From Tieghemiomyces parasiticus (lineage: Eukaryota > Kickxellomycota > Dimargaritomycetes > Dimargaritales > Dimargaritaceae), in NCBI GenBank assembly GCA_027575765.1, contig JANBPT010000376.1:1-39923 (forward strand): a stretch of DNA of 39,923 nt, read 5' to 3'. Under the pieces are notes generated by a model. It was not told the DNA's origin, ran no database searches, and worked only from the letters and a program-made list of their open reading frames with translations. The position numbers and the translations under genes were made by a program. Below, piece after piece: positions 1 through 12,192 of the stretch (positions are counted from its first letter, which is position 1; the number at the start of each line of letters is the position of its first letter).

Positions 1-1230
1 TTCTTGACACTGGTGAGCGCCGAGACCATGATGGCCGACATCTCTATTAGGCGATTTAACTGGGTTAGATCGGTCGAGTCAAACTGGTCTATCTCCGCAA
101 TAAGGTCCGTAGCACACTCAAAGATCTGCTCCATTGATAACCGAAGCCATGGGTTAAAATCGAGGGTATGTGGGCACAGGGAGGAAGAGGGCGAGCTTGC
201 GGGCAAAGAATAAGTAAGTAGTAAGGAACTCACCTTGAATTTAGCTGATACGCACTATGGTGAACCGGCTTGCGTCAAAGTGCGCTTACAAGGTGAAAGT
301 GTGCCGCATCAGGCCAGTAAGCAGTGAGTCGTTACCCGGGCAGATGGCATCGATCAGAGCCACCCTGCGATCCGCAATAGAGGGCTTAAATGGCGTTATT
401 GTATATCATCAAGCCACCCCCCTAGTAACTATATCCACCAATATAAACCAAGCGGCCTTGATCTGTGGGCGTTGGTCGGGTGAAATACCTAAGGGGTTGA
501 AAAAAGGTGAGCAAGTACTTACATGTTGACACGACTGTGGACTAATTGGTACACAGCCCCCAGGATTCGCGTCGGCCAGGGAGATGGGCACCAGGTTAGT
601 CGCGGGAGCCTTGCCCTTGGTGGTGGATGGCCGAGTGGTTATGGGGAGGGGTGGTAGTTTCTCAGGGGGGATATGGCCATGAGGAACATTTGGAGCGGGG
701 AGCAGATGGGTGACTCGTGGCCCTGAACCCTGGGGCGGACCAGCGCTGCTAGAGCTAGTAGATGGTCCGCGATCCCCGGTGACGTTGATAAGATAAGGTG
801 AAGGCGGCGCGGAGCCGTGCAGTTCGTCCGGCCGGGCCGTGGTGAAGGAATATGGGGGCCGTAACGGGTCTGTCCCTATCAGTCGCGAGGCCGCGCGGCT
901 CGGCAAGTGACAAGGAAGCGATCGGGCGTACGTTTCCTCGGGTGTCCTTATAGCGTTACCCTGCGGCCGAACTATGTGACCTAAGGGGAGGCGAGTGTAG
1001 GATGGCATGGGTATATGGCAGGTACTGTCCCCAATATTATCCGGTGTCATTGAGGGTAGGGATTCCGGTGATACCGCATTGGTTGCAATCCGGGAATCAA
1101 TCCCGGTTGAAATGGGCTCTGTTGGGCCACCGAGTGGAGATCGCGGGTGGGACGGTCGACGGCGGCGGCTACGAGGCGATCCCGAACCTGGGTTGGTACG
1201 ACCCGGCGAACCACCTGCTGGCAGCTTCAT
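1..1230 (-). CDS. Unrecognised protein, 5' part only (runs off left edge)
   Basis: A model of three exons closes in frame: 1230-523, 384-290 and 195-1, with donors GTAAGT and GTAAGC and acceptors after TTTAAG and CGCAAG. The first exon (236 codons) encodes a Pro/Ser/Arg-rich, probably disordered segment. Exons 2 and 3 encode more ordered, helix-like sequence, including ALIDAICPGNDSLLTGLM and MEQIFECATDLIAEIDQFD. At least 332 residues are visible and the C-terminus lies outside the window. The start at 1230 is simply the most upstream ATG of the open frame; a further 5' exon is possible. I do not recognise the family. The acidic, Leu/Ile-rich helices would suit a protein-protein interaction or regulatory subunit, but that is inference only. 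Splicing and reading phase agree at both junctions, which is the main reason to believe the gene is real. Confidence 0.5.
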
Positions 1231-3981
1231 GGTCCGTGGATGCGGGCTGATGGCAACCGGTGGGGTAGAGAAAGTCGACCTCGACTATGCGGATATCACC
1301 AAGTAGACAGGCCTTAGCTCTAGAGTGAAACGAGTGTTTCTTTGAATAATCGTATAAAAATGGTAGGCGATGATTTAAAACGGGTTGAATGGTATGTCTA
1401 AGATGTCATTAGCATATCAACGGCAGTAATGAGAGCTGATACGGTGATAACTTCACGTTAAAGAAATGAAGCATGTGTACGAATAGTAAGGGAAGTGAAT
1501 AAATAACGGTTATTGGCCTATCTGGCCCAGATATATAAAATAGAAGGCCGTAGTCTGGGGGGGAGTGTAGGTGATTCGATATACCTAGGGGTAAAGGGAA
1601 GGAGGAGACAGACACAATGTCGAGATATGATGCGAATTAACGCAGTGACCAGAATGCCCAAATAAGTTAGTTTACGAGTCGATATCTTGTCGGTACAGCC
1701 ATTTAGGAGTTGTCTGTGGCAGATAAGTGGTAAATTCGAGTCCTCCGGCCAGCCCTGCAGAACGACCTTTCTCTTAATACTCTGCATTGTACCTACCAAG
1801 CTGAGAATAGGGCATTGCCATCGAGTGGGAGGTGGGGTGGTGTAGGATTCCGATGGACAGTAAGGTGAGGGGGTGCTACAAGTAATCCTGTTATAAAGAG
1901 GGCCGAGGGACGACAGCTATGTAACGGTAAACGGGTCCAAAATAGCGGTAATGGTTATGGTACGATAGGGAGGGGTATTACCCGATACAAAGGGGTATCG
2001 GTATCAGCCGGAATAGGAGTATGAGCCACACTGCAATCGACAGGGAGGAGCTGCTCGAAGGCTCCTCGTCGCAAAGGCACGCAGGGGCGAGGTGTGTCAC
2101 TGGCGTAGGACCGATGGGTAGGTTCATTCGAGTAACAGAACAATCTGTGATAAGTAACTACAGAATGAGGGCAGGCAAGTTATCAGTTACGTACAGGTAG
2201 GGGGGGTATATGCAAGGAGCGAAGAGTGGATAGAGTGAAGAAGCCAAAAAAAGAAGGCGTAAATAGGGCAGGCCGAAGGAGGAGAGGGTTCAGTAGGCCC
2301 TTGAGAAAAGAACGAGCGAGCCGGACGCCTCAGGCCCTCAGGTGAAAGGGGGGGGTGAACGGTAATGGGTAGTTGGCAGGCGAATAGACAAGAGACACCT
2401 TAGGTTAGGGGACGGTGATGTCCGTGGCGGAAGGGAATGGCTCCCCTCCCCCGGGTAGGTAGAACAATCAGAAGGACGAGGGAGAAGGAAACAAGGCCGT
2501 TGATAAGTGAGATACTAGGGGCCACAGACGATATTCTGACGAGTCAACAGGCCAAATTGGATCCGGACCCGATCGAGCGCTATAACCCGTGCAGTCAAAA
2601 ATCGAGGGTAAACTGAACGGCGTGGTTGTACCAAGAAGGACCATACGTTCGAGAAGGAATGATTATAAGGATATTTAAGTTAAAGGACGTCAAATTGCGA
2701 TGGCACACGGCCAAGGTATTAATTTGGGATAGAATGGGTCTATTATGATAAGGCGGGCGGGCAGCCTTTGGCAGACCTGGATTAAAATAAACAATTGATG
2801 ACAGCACCATACCTAGAGAGAGACAGAGAAAAGGCACTACGCTGCGGGCCCCTACCAGCAATTCAGACACGACTAAAAACGTTCGAGGGGTTGGCGCGGT
2901 GATAGTTTGGTTTTATAAGCCTGATTCGGCGAGGCCCGGGGGGGCGGGCTTTGTTAAAAAAAAAAGGAGAACAGGGGATGATGAACGATAAAGGCGGGTG
3001 GCATATAGAAGAAACGAGCGGAGGCGAAGGGGGAGAAATGATCGACTAGAATATTAAGCAATATACTTGGCTGAACCCAGAGCCACTGTGAGCACGAGGT
3101 CGTGGACGCTGGAGCGCCAAAGAAAAACAGAAGGGTGCTCATGGGCCGGAATGTGACGAAGGACACCAACGTGCAGTCCTGGCAACGATACCTGACACCG
3201 CGAAAGCCAGTGTGGGGATGCACGTCTGTGGGGAGAAGTGGAGTGGGTGTATGTTTAATCTGAGAGGGGAAGGCGTGGCTTGCGAGGCCAACAAGTTACG
3301 TCCTTGGTTGCATTACCTTCTTCGCCAATGCTTCAGTATGACCGACTTTGAATATCGTTCGTCTTCTCTGCATTGCCCTCCGTCTCTCAACACACCAAAC
3401 CTCCCCCCACTCCGCATGTTTTTACCGTACTTCTTTGCTCAGGCTCCCTCTTAGTTCATAACTACTCTCCAGGCCACTATTGCCCTGCCTTTCGTTCCAC
3501 GGGGATCTCCCTCACTCCCACTCATCTAGCCGTCCTGACGGCCGGTGGTTGAGCTACTATGCGCCCCTCCCTCTCTCTAGCTTCTCTTCCCGACCGCTCA
3601 CCACGATTCTGCAGCCCCCGTCGTGGTGGCCCCCCCCTGCCCGACTGGCCTCAGGAACAACCTTTTTCTCTACCTGCTATTTTATTTTACTATCTCTTAT
3701 ACGATGGATGTATATCGCCTAATCGCCGATGAATGCGGGCCGCAGCTCTCAAGTGGCGCCTAATAAACATACTTACTTCCCTCTCAAACCGTTAGTGCTT
3801 TTTCTCGCCATTCGGAATACGCCAGTCAAGGTTGCCCAAAAAGGCAAAATTGGAGTTATTTAGTAAGCAGACAATTGTGGAGCGTGCGGCCAGGGGTGCT
3901 GATATACGAGGTCTTCTTCTTCAAAAAAGGATGGTGTCGGCATTGGTTTCGTTTGGAGAGAATACTCAAGTTTTTTAGGGA

Positions 3982-3997
3982 GGTTTCGGCCGAAACC
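3982..3997. repeat. 16-bp perfect palindrome
   Basis: GGTTTCGGCCGAAACC reads the same on both strands, inside the gene-poor region and next to a short T run. It could be a binding site for a dimeric regulator or a hairpin, or it could be chance. No gene nearby is convincing enough to assign a target. Confidence 0.6.
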
Positions 3998-6900
3998 CGT
4001 CTCCTCACTGGTCGCCACTCCAAATGGATTTCACCCAAACAATCCGGACAGATAGTTTATCCTGTCATGGCACGCGATGGCCAATCCCATTTCACCGAAG
4101 GGTGGGGTCGAAATTCCCGAGAAAGAACCGGTTTACAGGCACATAAGATGGGTGTGATCAAGGGCTGCCGTTGAATAGCACGGGTCCTGGCCTCAATTTC
4201 AGCTAAGCGCCGGCCTTTCCCTCCCATCGCCAAACATCTGTCTTTTGATAAGTTAACCCCAGTACAGCCTGTGCCATGGTCAAGCACTTGGCTTCAGGTT
4301 CAGCTAGAACAGGACACGATGAAAAGCAGTATATGAACAGCCCTGGACTGTATCCATACATTCCGACATAAATTGTGAGACCCCTGTTTGCTGGGAATTT
4401 TATCCGTCCGACGGCCGACGGCAACTGTAGCCGAGTGGCACCACTGCAGACGCGCCAGACTAGCGAGTACTACAAAATCCCAACCGCTGCGCCCAACGGC
4501 ATGTTTACGTTAACGTTACTGTCAGAGCCTGATACCTCGTTACACTCTCCGGAGTTCTGCCTGATTTGGAAAAGCGCTAGCCACTGGGCGGCTGGCCGCC
4601 ATCCGATACCTAGTACCTGACATTTCGGGATCTTTTGCCGTTCGCGGCCACTTGTTAACCCCTGATACCTACCGCTTTCCATTCCGGTAAATTAATTGCG
4701 CACAAGATCCTTAGTTTCACCCTGTTGACATGAAGAGAGTGTGGATTAGGTTATACTCGACAACGGCATTGGTTACAGGAGAAACCGCTGGGGTTTTCTA
4801 CATTTGGAAACGCCTGTCAGTGTAGCATGGGAAGTATAGGTCCGATCTTGGCTTGTAGTGGGGGGTGGTGTACTTTTAGAAGCTGGCCTACTCTCCCAAG
4901 TACCCATTTTGCCTATGGTAACGCCGATCCTTCCGGCCGACATGAAACATTAGCGACTTCATTTATGGTGTTTTTTTGGAAAGAGGCGGGTTCACGCGCT
5001 ATAACTAGATGCAGTTATAATTTCTTAAAAAATCAAGGAGGCAGCGTAGTTGATACTATGAGTTGTATTTCTCCCGAGAAAGCGTGAAATACATTAGTTA
5101 ATTTTCTCTTTGAAGCGCTTTTCTTCATACTAATTATAATTACTAACGATATTCAGGGCTCAGTGGTCGGGGCTTTAACTTATTTAGCAATTCTACCTCA
5201 TACTTGTTTCCAAGGTGACACCTGCAATAGGGAAGCCTCGTTTAACTGTCAACTCAAAGTCCGACGCGCAACTAGTCAGATTGGAGGCCGAGGAGCATCC
5301 TTCGTATTCCGTTACGTGTCGTGGGAGAAAGATAATGAATGGTGGATCGACCTCAGCTGGGTCCCATTGCCACGTTTGTGTGGTCGGCATAGTTTGAAAG
5401 GTACTGGTCGACCTTTAGAGGAGCGCTTCGCCAATCCCTATTCGTGAAACTGGGACATGTGTTGAATACAACCCGCCATGACAAGCCCTCAGTACCCACC
5501 AAGGCAGTTTTAATATTGGCCGCTTGTTTTAAGTCAGCACCTATGGCACTCTCAACGGCAGCAAGTGCGATTTCTGACCGGTAATCCATTGTTGTAAGTG
5601 CACTATGCCTTGTCTTGAAGGCTTAATCCGCATCAACTGCTCAACTAACCTGATTCCAACAAAATTAACTGATAATACAGATTGTATATTTCACGTTCAG
5701 TCTCACGAGAATTCGAGAGCAGAGGAAGAAACCGGTGAGATATTAGCTATAGAGAGATCTAGAGGTCCATAAAACAGACAAAAAGGGTATACTGTTTCGG
5801 CTCTACTACATTGTGAACCACAGGAGCGACGAAGGTGGGTTGAACTTAATATATTAGTACATGTCACCAGGAAGAAATCGGTTTGAACGCTGGGACGTCA
5901 CCTATTGTATCCCGACCTTATTGTGCCATCTGGGAATGAAACCGCGCCTGACGGGTATAGTTTATGGGCATTATAATGACGGTGGGGGGGGGGAACTTCT
6001 GCTGCCAAAGGTTTTTAGGATGTTGAAATTAGCGCAGGAGCGCCTTTAGGGAATCATACTTAGTGAATGGAGCCAGTGGATAGCTTGCCAGAGTGGCCTC
6101 AGGTTAGGATTCCGATGGCAATGGCTTTCGCCAAGTAGTCACTGGCATTGGTGATTGTCATTCATGGAAAACCAGCTGCAGCATATACTTGCTAGTGCTG
6201 CTGTGAAGTAGGGAAAATGTGGCAACCCCTATGGTTGGGGTAGCTGCGCCATCCCTTGCCCCTTCTAATGCCGGTAAACATGGTTGTTGGAAACACGCCG
6301 CTGGGTCAGCGCATTAACGTAATGGTTAGCCGGAACTATACCATTAGTTGGACCTAGACCCTGTCTTGGTCAGGTTGGTCAATATTGTATGGCAGGCGAC
6401 CTAGTTGAGGAGTTATCTTTAAGGGAGATGGGGTCCATAGGATAGTGGATTAGTTAATTTTAAACGGTAGCGAGGCAAAGCGCGATAGATTCCAGTTTGG
6501 CCGTAGGTCCACTGCCGGTATTTTTGACTAGCATGTATGAGTATTGAGGTTAGTTAAAGATCCACTCCCAGTTCTCGGCCAATATGGGTTGGAAGTGAGG
6601 GGGGTTGTTCTGGATAAATAAAAAAAGGAACGCTGTGTTGTGAGGAGTGAGCCGATGGTGGATAGGGATATTCCTGGTGACTCGCTCTACCCAATGTCAC
6701 TAGGCGCTGGGCACATTACCAAGCCCCAATGCCGCCAGTATGGTAGTTCAGAACGCGATCTGTAAATAAGTAGGAATAAAGAGGTATTGTTTTTCTATTA
6801 GAAATGACTTTGGTGCCTTTATATAGCGGTTTCCGGTTCCCGGTGGCCTGGTCTTGCTAGGTGCTAGTGTAGAGAATGGGTAGAATAGTAAGGAAACATT

Positions 6901-9073
6901 GAGAAGGACTGCAATTGTCATTTGAAGAGACTAGTGTCGTCAAGGGTGCATAAGTTCATAGTAGGGGTGATTATTGTTCTAGCCGGGTGCATAAGCGGCA
7001 GTAAGGCAATGTGGCGGAGTCGTGAGTGGCTGGTGACTTGTGCATGGTGGCGAAGTCATTCTAGGCGACCACAACGGGCGTCACTATATTAAACTGAGCA
7101 TAAGTGTGTGTTGATGGTAATAGTGTTCATTGAAACTGGCAGTTAGCGCCTTATATAGGCGGCTTAAAATGGGTTGAGTTGACAGGGCTGGGGTCTCAGA
7201 TGTTGGCAATGTTGATGAGACCTAGGAGTGTTCAAGGCACAAAATCGATGCTTATAAACCATTTTAGCATCGGGCCGTTCCTCACTGCACAAGTTGCCTT
7301 TGTACCTTTCCATCTTATTGACATCTGAAACCCCTTTTCTCGCTCTGCCCAAATCCACTCACCATGATGTGCGGGTCTTTAGGTACTATTTTTATTATGA
7401 GGACCACAGGGTAAAATACATTGTACCTGAATCGATTGATACCCTGGGCTTGGCTCTCCCTCGCCTCACCACCGTTAGCAAGCGGCTAGCCCCCTTTCGC
7501 GCAGGTCACCGCTCATTTGGAGATAAGTGTAAGCCCGGTCGCCTATAAGGCAACATCAGCGAGCTTTATAAGGATTTAATCTTATGACTATTAGAGGACG
7601 ACCCTTGACTGCTGAATAACTAGTTCATGCCTAGCACACTTCTCATGGTACCATGCGCAATGTCCTATGCAGGGACCTGAGTGTGTGCAGTTTTTTCAAC
7701 TGCCGAATCTCTCGCAACCTCATTAACCAGCGCCACTAATGGGAACATTGTGCCACCAGTTTCCTAGGGAGGTTCGAGGGGGCCAGTGAACACTCTCTGG
7801 TATCCATTGTCACAGGGTATGGGATTTAGGTACACCTTTGTACTCCACCCGTTGCCTCTGATCGCCGGAGGTGTTACCCTAAAGATGACCTTGTCTTAGC
7901 CCAGACCCTCTGGGGTCATGCTATAGCCAAGGTTATACCGTCAGTTTTTTTTTTACCAGACGTGGCCTGTTAGACCTGAGCATCAAGCCCCTCGGTATCA
8001 GGGCCTCTGCAGACCACTGCATGAAGTGTGGCTTGGAGCCCATGCCCTTAGGCCTAGAGACAGTCACGTGTACGGTTGGGCCATCACCCATTGTGGTTCT
8101 ACCATGATAAGGCACCACCACATCGCACCACAGCCACCCGTATTTACCTTTCAAGTACCAGAGGCAGTATTCGTACATCCCTTCCCTACAGCCCTGACCT
8201 AGCCCTGTATTACCTCTAGAAGTTTAGAGATATCAAACGGTGGCTGCGTGGTAGGGAGCTCACACCACTGAAGATGGTTGTGGACGCCTGGAGATCGGAG
8301 CTTACCAAGTTCTAGCCTAGTAGTTTTAGCTCCGGCTTCGATACCTGAAGAGGAAGGGCTCACCAGGTGGTACAAGGTGGTGGCTATTATTTCAAATGGT
8401 CCTTTTTCTGCTTAGGTGAACCGTGGGCTTTACGGACCTTCTATATCCTCTCATGCCGGTCTCAGTTACGGAATTGTGGTTCGCCTCGGTCACGGTTTCA
8501 GGTTCTTCCGCCTTGGTATTTCGCCTGGGTTGTACGTACTACTGGTCGCAAGTATGAGTACCAGGAGTTTTGGTTAGATGGATGGACGGCCATTGGCAGC
8601 TGGTGTTCTGGTAGGCTGACCTGGTGAATGAACGGGAACGTACATCTTACATGTCGTGATCGTTCCGAAGGGTTTAGTCGGTATGGTGCCTGTCATATTT
8701 TTCTTCACCAGGCGCGGTATGCCACATCAGTGGGGGGGGCAGTAGCACCGTCACCGCTGGGCTGAAGGCTATGTGCTGAGAGAAATACTATAAAACAGTT
8801 TACCTTACAGGCTTTGCTATACGGTCTTTTATAGCTAGTGTCAAGCTGTGACACATCTGTGGATTACATGGTGGCAGAAGTCCGTGCTCTCCTTCAGCTA
8901 TATCGCAAAAAAATGAGAGGCAGAGGGTTAATATAGATACTGGCACATGTTCTAACGTATCTCTGACTCACCTCTGCCCTCCATCCAACCCGGGTTCTTT
9001 CTCGTCTTTCCGACTAGTTTAGCCCTTCTTCTCCCTGTCCACACAAGAGTAGTCCCCGGCTGTACGTTCCCTG

Positions 9074-9082
9074 TATTTATAA
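9074..9082 (+). promoter_or_regulatory. Possible TATA element for gamma-glutamyltransferase gene
   Basis: TATTTATAA lies about 165 bp upstream of the proposed ATG at 9239, with a pyrimidine-rich stretch between. Position and sequence suit a fungal core promoter, but no transcript start is known. Confidence 0.3.
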
Positions 9083-9238
9083 TCGTACCCCAGTAATCCC
9101 CGCGGAATTCTTATTACCTGAGTTCGTTGTACCCTTTCGCTTCTCCATCCCTCTCATCTAAGCAGTTGTAGTCCGCTCAATCGAACCCCGTACCTGTTTG
9201 TCTTGTATTTAACAATCCACCTTGGCTCTTCCTGCAGT

Positions 9239-11845
9239 ATGGCCTCACCCACCTCCTCACAATTCGATGGTGACCTGAATTTCAACACCCGTCGCTCCGC
9301 GGTCTTTGGCACGCACGGAATGGTATCCAGCACGTAAGTCACGGGTGTCAGACAAGGAACCCTTAGCGTAAGATATCGAAGTGTGCTTTACTATGATAGT
9401 CTGGCACGGTCTAACCGACGTACATACCGCGAACTTACCTCCTTAGCCAACCTCTCGCAAACCAGGTCGGCACCGATATTCTCAAGGGGGGTGGCAATGC
9501 AGCGGTAGGTGGCTGTTAAAAAACAGAAAGGGGGCGCGAGACCTCTGAGCCAGGAAGCACTCTGCTCGACCTCAATACCAGCGCGGGTGGCATGTGAAAC
9601 CGACCCACCTCGGGCCATAAGGCTCAGAGCCCTCACCCCTGCCCAAGCCTAATTCTGAACCCGCCCATTATACCCTTACGTTTTTACATCTAGGATGCCG
9701 CTGTGGCCATGGGTAAGTATCGTCACTGCGAAAATTTCCTCTACATGGCGTATCGAGGACCATCTTCACCATGGTAAAGTGCTTAGTACTTACCTGTGGT
9801 ACTCAATCCGCCTTTTCCTATTGCCTATTCGCCTTTGGACCTATATTATCAGCTTTCGCCCTTGGGGTTCTAGGTAAGTTTAGTTCAGCGACTCAATTGT
9901 AGGCTGTCTCCGGCATGTATGGTTGCATCTCCGTCGGGGGTCCTGCCTTGTCTATCATCCGCTCACTCTTTTGAGACATTTTTTTTTTGGTACATTACCC
10001 CTGCAGAACCCTACGCTACCGGTATTGGTGGGGACTGTTTCTGTCTATTCTACGACGCCCAGACTACCAAAGTCACCGGAATCAACGGTACCGGCAGGTA
10101 AGTTAATGACCCCAAAGCCCATCGGCGGCATCATCTACGTAGTTCTCTAGTTTAATAGAAAATAATGCATGGTGTTGCATCATTTTTAATTATATATAGC
10201 TCAATGTTCCAATTAAGCATAACCCAGCAGTTAATCACATGTCAACGCGTCCTTGCCAATCCTCCCGGCCCGCTATGTCATCTAAAGGTCCTCCGCTCAC
10301 CTGTCGCTGGATATGGTACGCGCGGCCGCCGGTCCGGACGGAAAATACCTTCCATACACCCACGGACTGGCGGTCAATGTACCAGGTGCCGTGGCTGGCC
10401 TCGCCGACACACTCGCTGCCTACGGATCGGGCCGCCACACATTAGCCGAGGTCCTGGCTCCTTCTATCCGCCTGGCTCGCGAGGGGTTCCCGGTCCCGCC
10501 CGTTACGGCCCAGATCTGGCAGCGACAACTGGTTGCTCACTCAGGGTTCAAGGATGTAGCCGCCCGTGCCACTTTTGAAGTAGCAGGCGGGGGAGCGCCT
10601 CGGCCGGGCCAACTCTACAGCAATGCCGACCTGGCCAACACCCTAGAGAGTATCGCCGCCGGGGGTGTCGTTGATGGTTTCTACCGCGGGCCGCTGGCCG
10701 ACTCCATTGTGGCCGCCGTACGGGACCGGGGCGGCGTTTTGGACCAAGCCGACCTGGCCAATCACACCTCATTGTCCATCCCGCGGACCGTGTCAACTGT
10801 GTACCGCGGCGTAGAAATTCATGAGTGTCCACCCAACTCCCTAGGCATCACCGCGCTTATCGCTCTGCGCATCCTCGAAGAGCTGGAACGGACCGGTCGG
10901 CTCCGCCAGCCTCTCGCTGAAACAAGCTACGGATCTATTGATCACCTCCATCCAGTCATCGAGGCGGTTCGTATCGCCCTTAACGATACCCGCTGGTACG
11001 TGGCGCACCCAGAGGACCAAGGCGATACTGCCACCACCCAGGCGGAACGTTTTCTCCACCACGAGTACATCGCCGAGCGCGCCAAGCTGTTCAATTCCGA
11101 CCGGGCCAACCCAGACCTCAACCTCCCACCTTGCCTCCCAGATGGAAATGAACCGGTGGCTTCGGTGGTGCCGCCGCCGTCACCGTGCACTTTGACCAGT
11201 GATTTGCCCGCGGGCGGCACCGATACAGTGTACGTGGCTGTCATGGATGGCCACGGTAACGCTTGCAGTCTCATCATGTCGGTGGGTCGCTACTTCGGAT
11301 CCGGTATTGTGCCGGCTGGTAGCGGGTTTGTCCTCCACGGCCGCGGGGAATCCTTTGCGCTCGACCCACGCAGTCCCAATGTGGCCGGGCCTGCCAAACG
11401 ACCCCTTCATACCTTGTGTCCAGCCATGGTCACCACCGTCCCAAATTTGGCTACCGGTCATGGCCGTCAGGCTCTGCACTGCCTCGGTATGGTGGGCGCC
11501 CTGTTGCAGTCGCAGGGCCACGTTCAGTTGCTCGTCAATTTGTTGGCCTTTGGCTACGACCCTCAGTGTGCCCTGAACCAGCCCCGATTCATTGCAGACG
11601 TGGACCTCGAACAGTTATTCAGGGTGACCAATGTCCCCACCTTGGTGCTAGAGGAGGAAGTTCCTCAGACGACCCGTGAACAGCTGGTGTGTATGGGATA
11701 CACCGTAAAGGTACTACAAGGCTTGGAGCGCTATAGTATGGGCCGTGCCCAGATAGTCTCACGAGTACAGGACCGAGCTACGGGTAAATACATCCTAGTC
11801 GGGGCGGCCGAGCCTCGGGCAGACGGTCAGGCTGAAGGGTGGTAA
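9239..11845 (+). CDS. ggt: Gamma-glutamyltransferase family protein (bacterial/cytosolic type)
   Basis: N-terminal-nucleophile hydrolase that cleaves or transfers the gamma-glutamyl group of glutathione and related compounds. Six exons close in frame to 613 residues: 9239-9333, 9447-9504, 9694-9712 (19 nt), 9853-9873 (21 nt), 10007-10097 and 10288-11845. Spliced together they restore the family N-terminus: [39 protein letters not shown] in two adjoining exons, then [17 protein letters not shown] and [12 protein letters not shown]. The large last exon holds the rest. The precursor self-cleaves before a Thr; here that is the Thr (about residue 408) of [10 protein letters not shown], followed by DGHGN, the loop [12 protein letters not shown] and the GPAKRPLHT segment. 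The DTVY form of the nucleophile site and the absence of a signal peptide or membrane anchor resemble the bacterial YwrD-like branch rather than secreted or vacuolar fungal enzymes, so a cytosolic location is inferred. It is convergent with the coatomer gene downstream. Confidence 0.92.
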
Positions 11846-12192
11846 GAAGAAATGCGAGCAGGATATGCCGTGGAACCGTTGCGCATCGGATCCGGTGCAG
11901 CTGGAACAGAAAACGCTTGGCTCTATCGCGGCGTTTATATAAAATGACAAGCCAGGAAACAAAGAGAAGCGATTTAAATGAAGAGAAAGGTGTGAGAGAG
12001 AGAGAGTGGGGTGGAGATGGCTTGCAATAGGCACATTGAGCCAGCAGCAAGAGAAGGGGTAAGCGAAGGCAAAGGAGACAGAATCAAGATTGACAATAAA
12101 CAGTCCAGGGGGGAGAGAGAGAGAGACAGAGGAAGGCGAGCAGTGGTGGAGCTAACGAAAGGGAAGGGGCGTTATTAGACTACCCATGACGT
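11846..12192. other. Convergent 3' intergenic region with GA tracts
   Basis: A 347-bp spacer between two gene ends. It contains short (GA)n tracts near 11993-12005 and 12113-12124 and a possible polyadenylation signal for the plus-strand gene. No coding potential was seen. Confidence 0.6.
12095..12100 (+). terminator. Possible polyadenylation signal (AATAAA)
   Basis: AATAAA about 250 nt downstream of the gamma-glutamyltransferase stop. The distance is long, so this is a candidate only. If used, the transcript would end about 100 bp from the stop of the opposing coatomer gene. Confidence 0.3.

Larger units (their letters stand above)
1231..9238. other. Gene-poor region of about 8 kb
   Basis: No open frame here exceeds about 100 codons. 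None has recognisable domains, and I could not chain pieces by splice sites into a credible protein. Strand composition changes in blocks. About 1300-3300 is purine-rich on the plus strand; for example 2221-2280 is roughly 80% purine. About 3340-3740 is pyrimidine-rich, about 5600-7180 is purine-rich again, and about 7200-9240 leans to pyrimidine. Several genes in this window have pyrimidine-rich sense-strand leaders, so the last part (about 8950-9238) is likely the promoter and 5' leader of the gamma-glutamyltransferase gene. No terminal repeats, target duplications or polymerase motifs were seen, so calling it a transposon is not supported. Confidence 0.5.

Noticed and set aside
1843..6118. 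A 14-bp word TAGGATTCCGATGG present at 1843-1856 and 6105-6118
   Set aside because: A few exact 14-bp matches are expected by chance in 40 kb, and the flanks do not match.
6944..6995. An 11-bp direct repeat GGGTGCATAAG, copies 41 nt apart
   Set aside because: Too short, and only two copies; no array or flanking structure.
7294..8230. Possible retroelement remnant, from scattered short frames with Cys/His and LETVTCTVGP-like text
   Set aside because: No reverse transcriptase, integrase or protease motif could be confirmed and no terminal repeats were seen.
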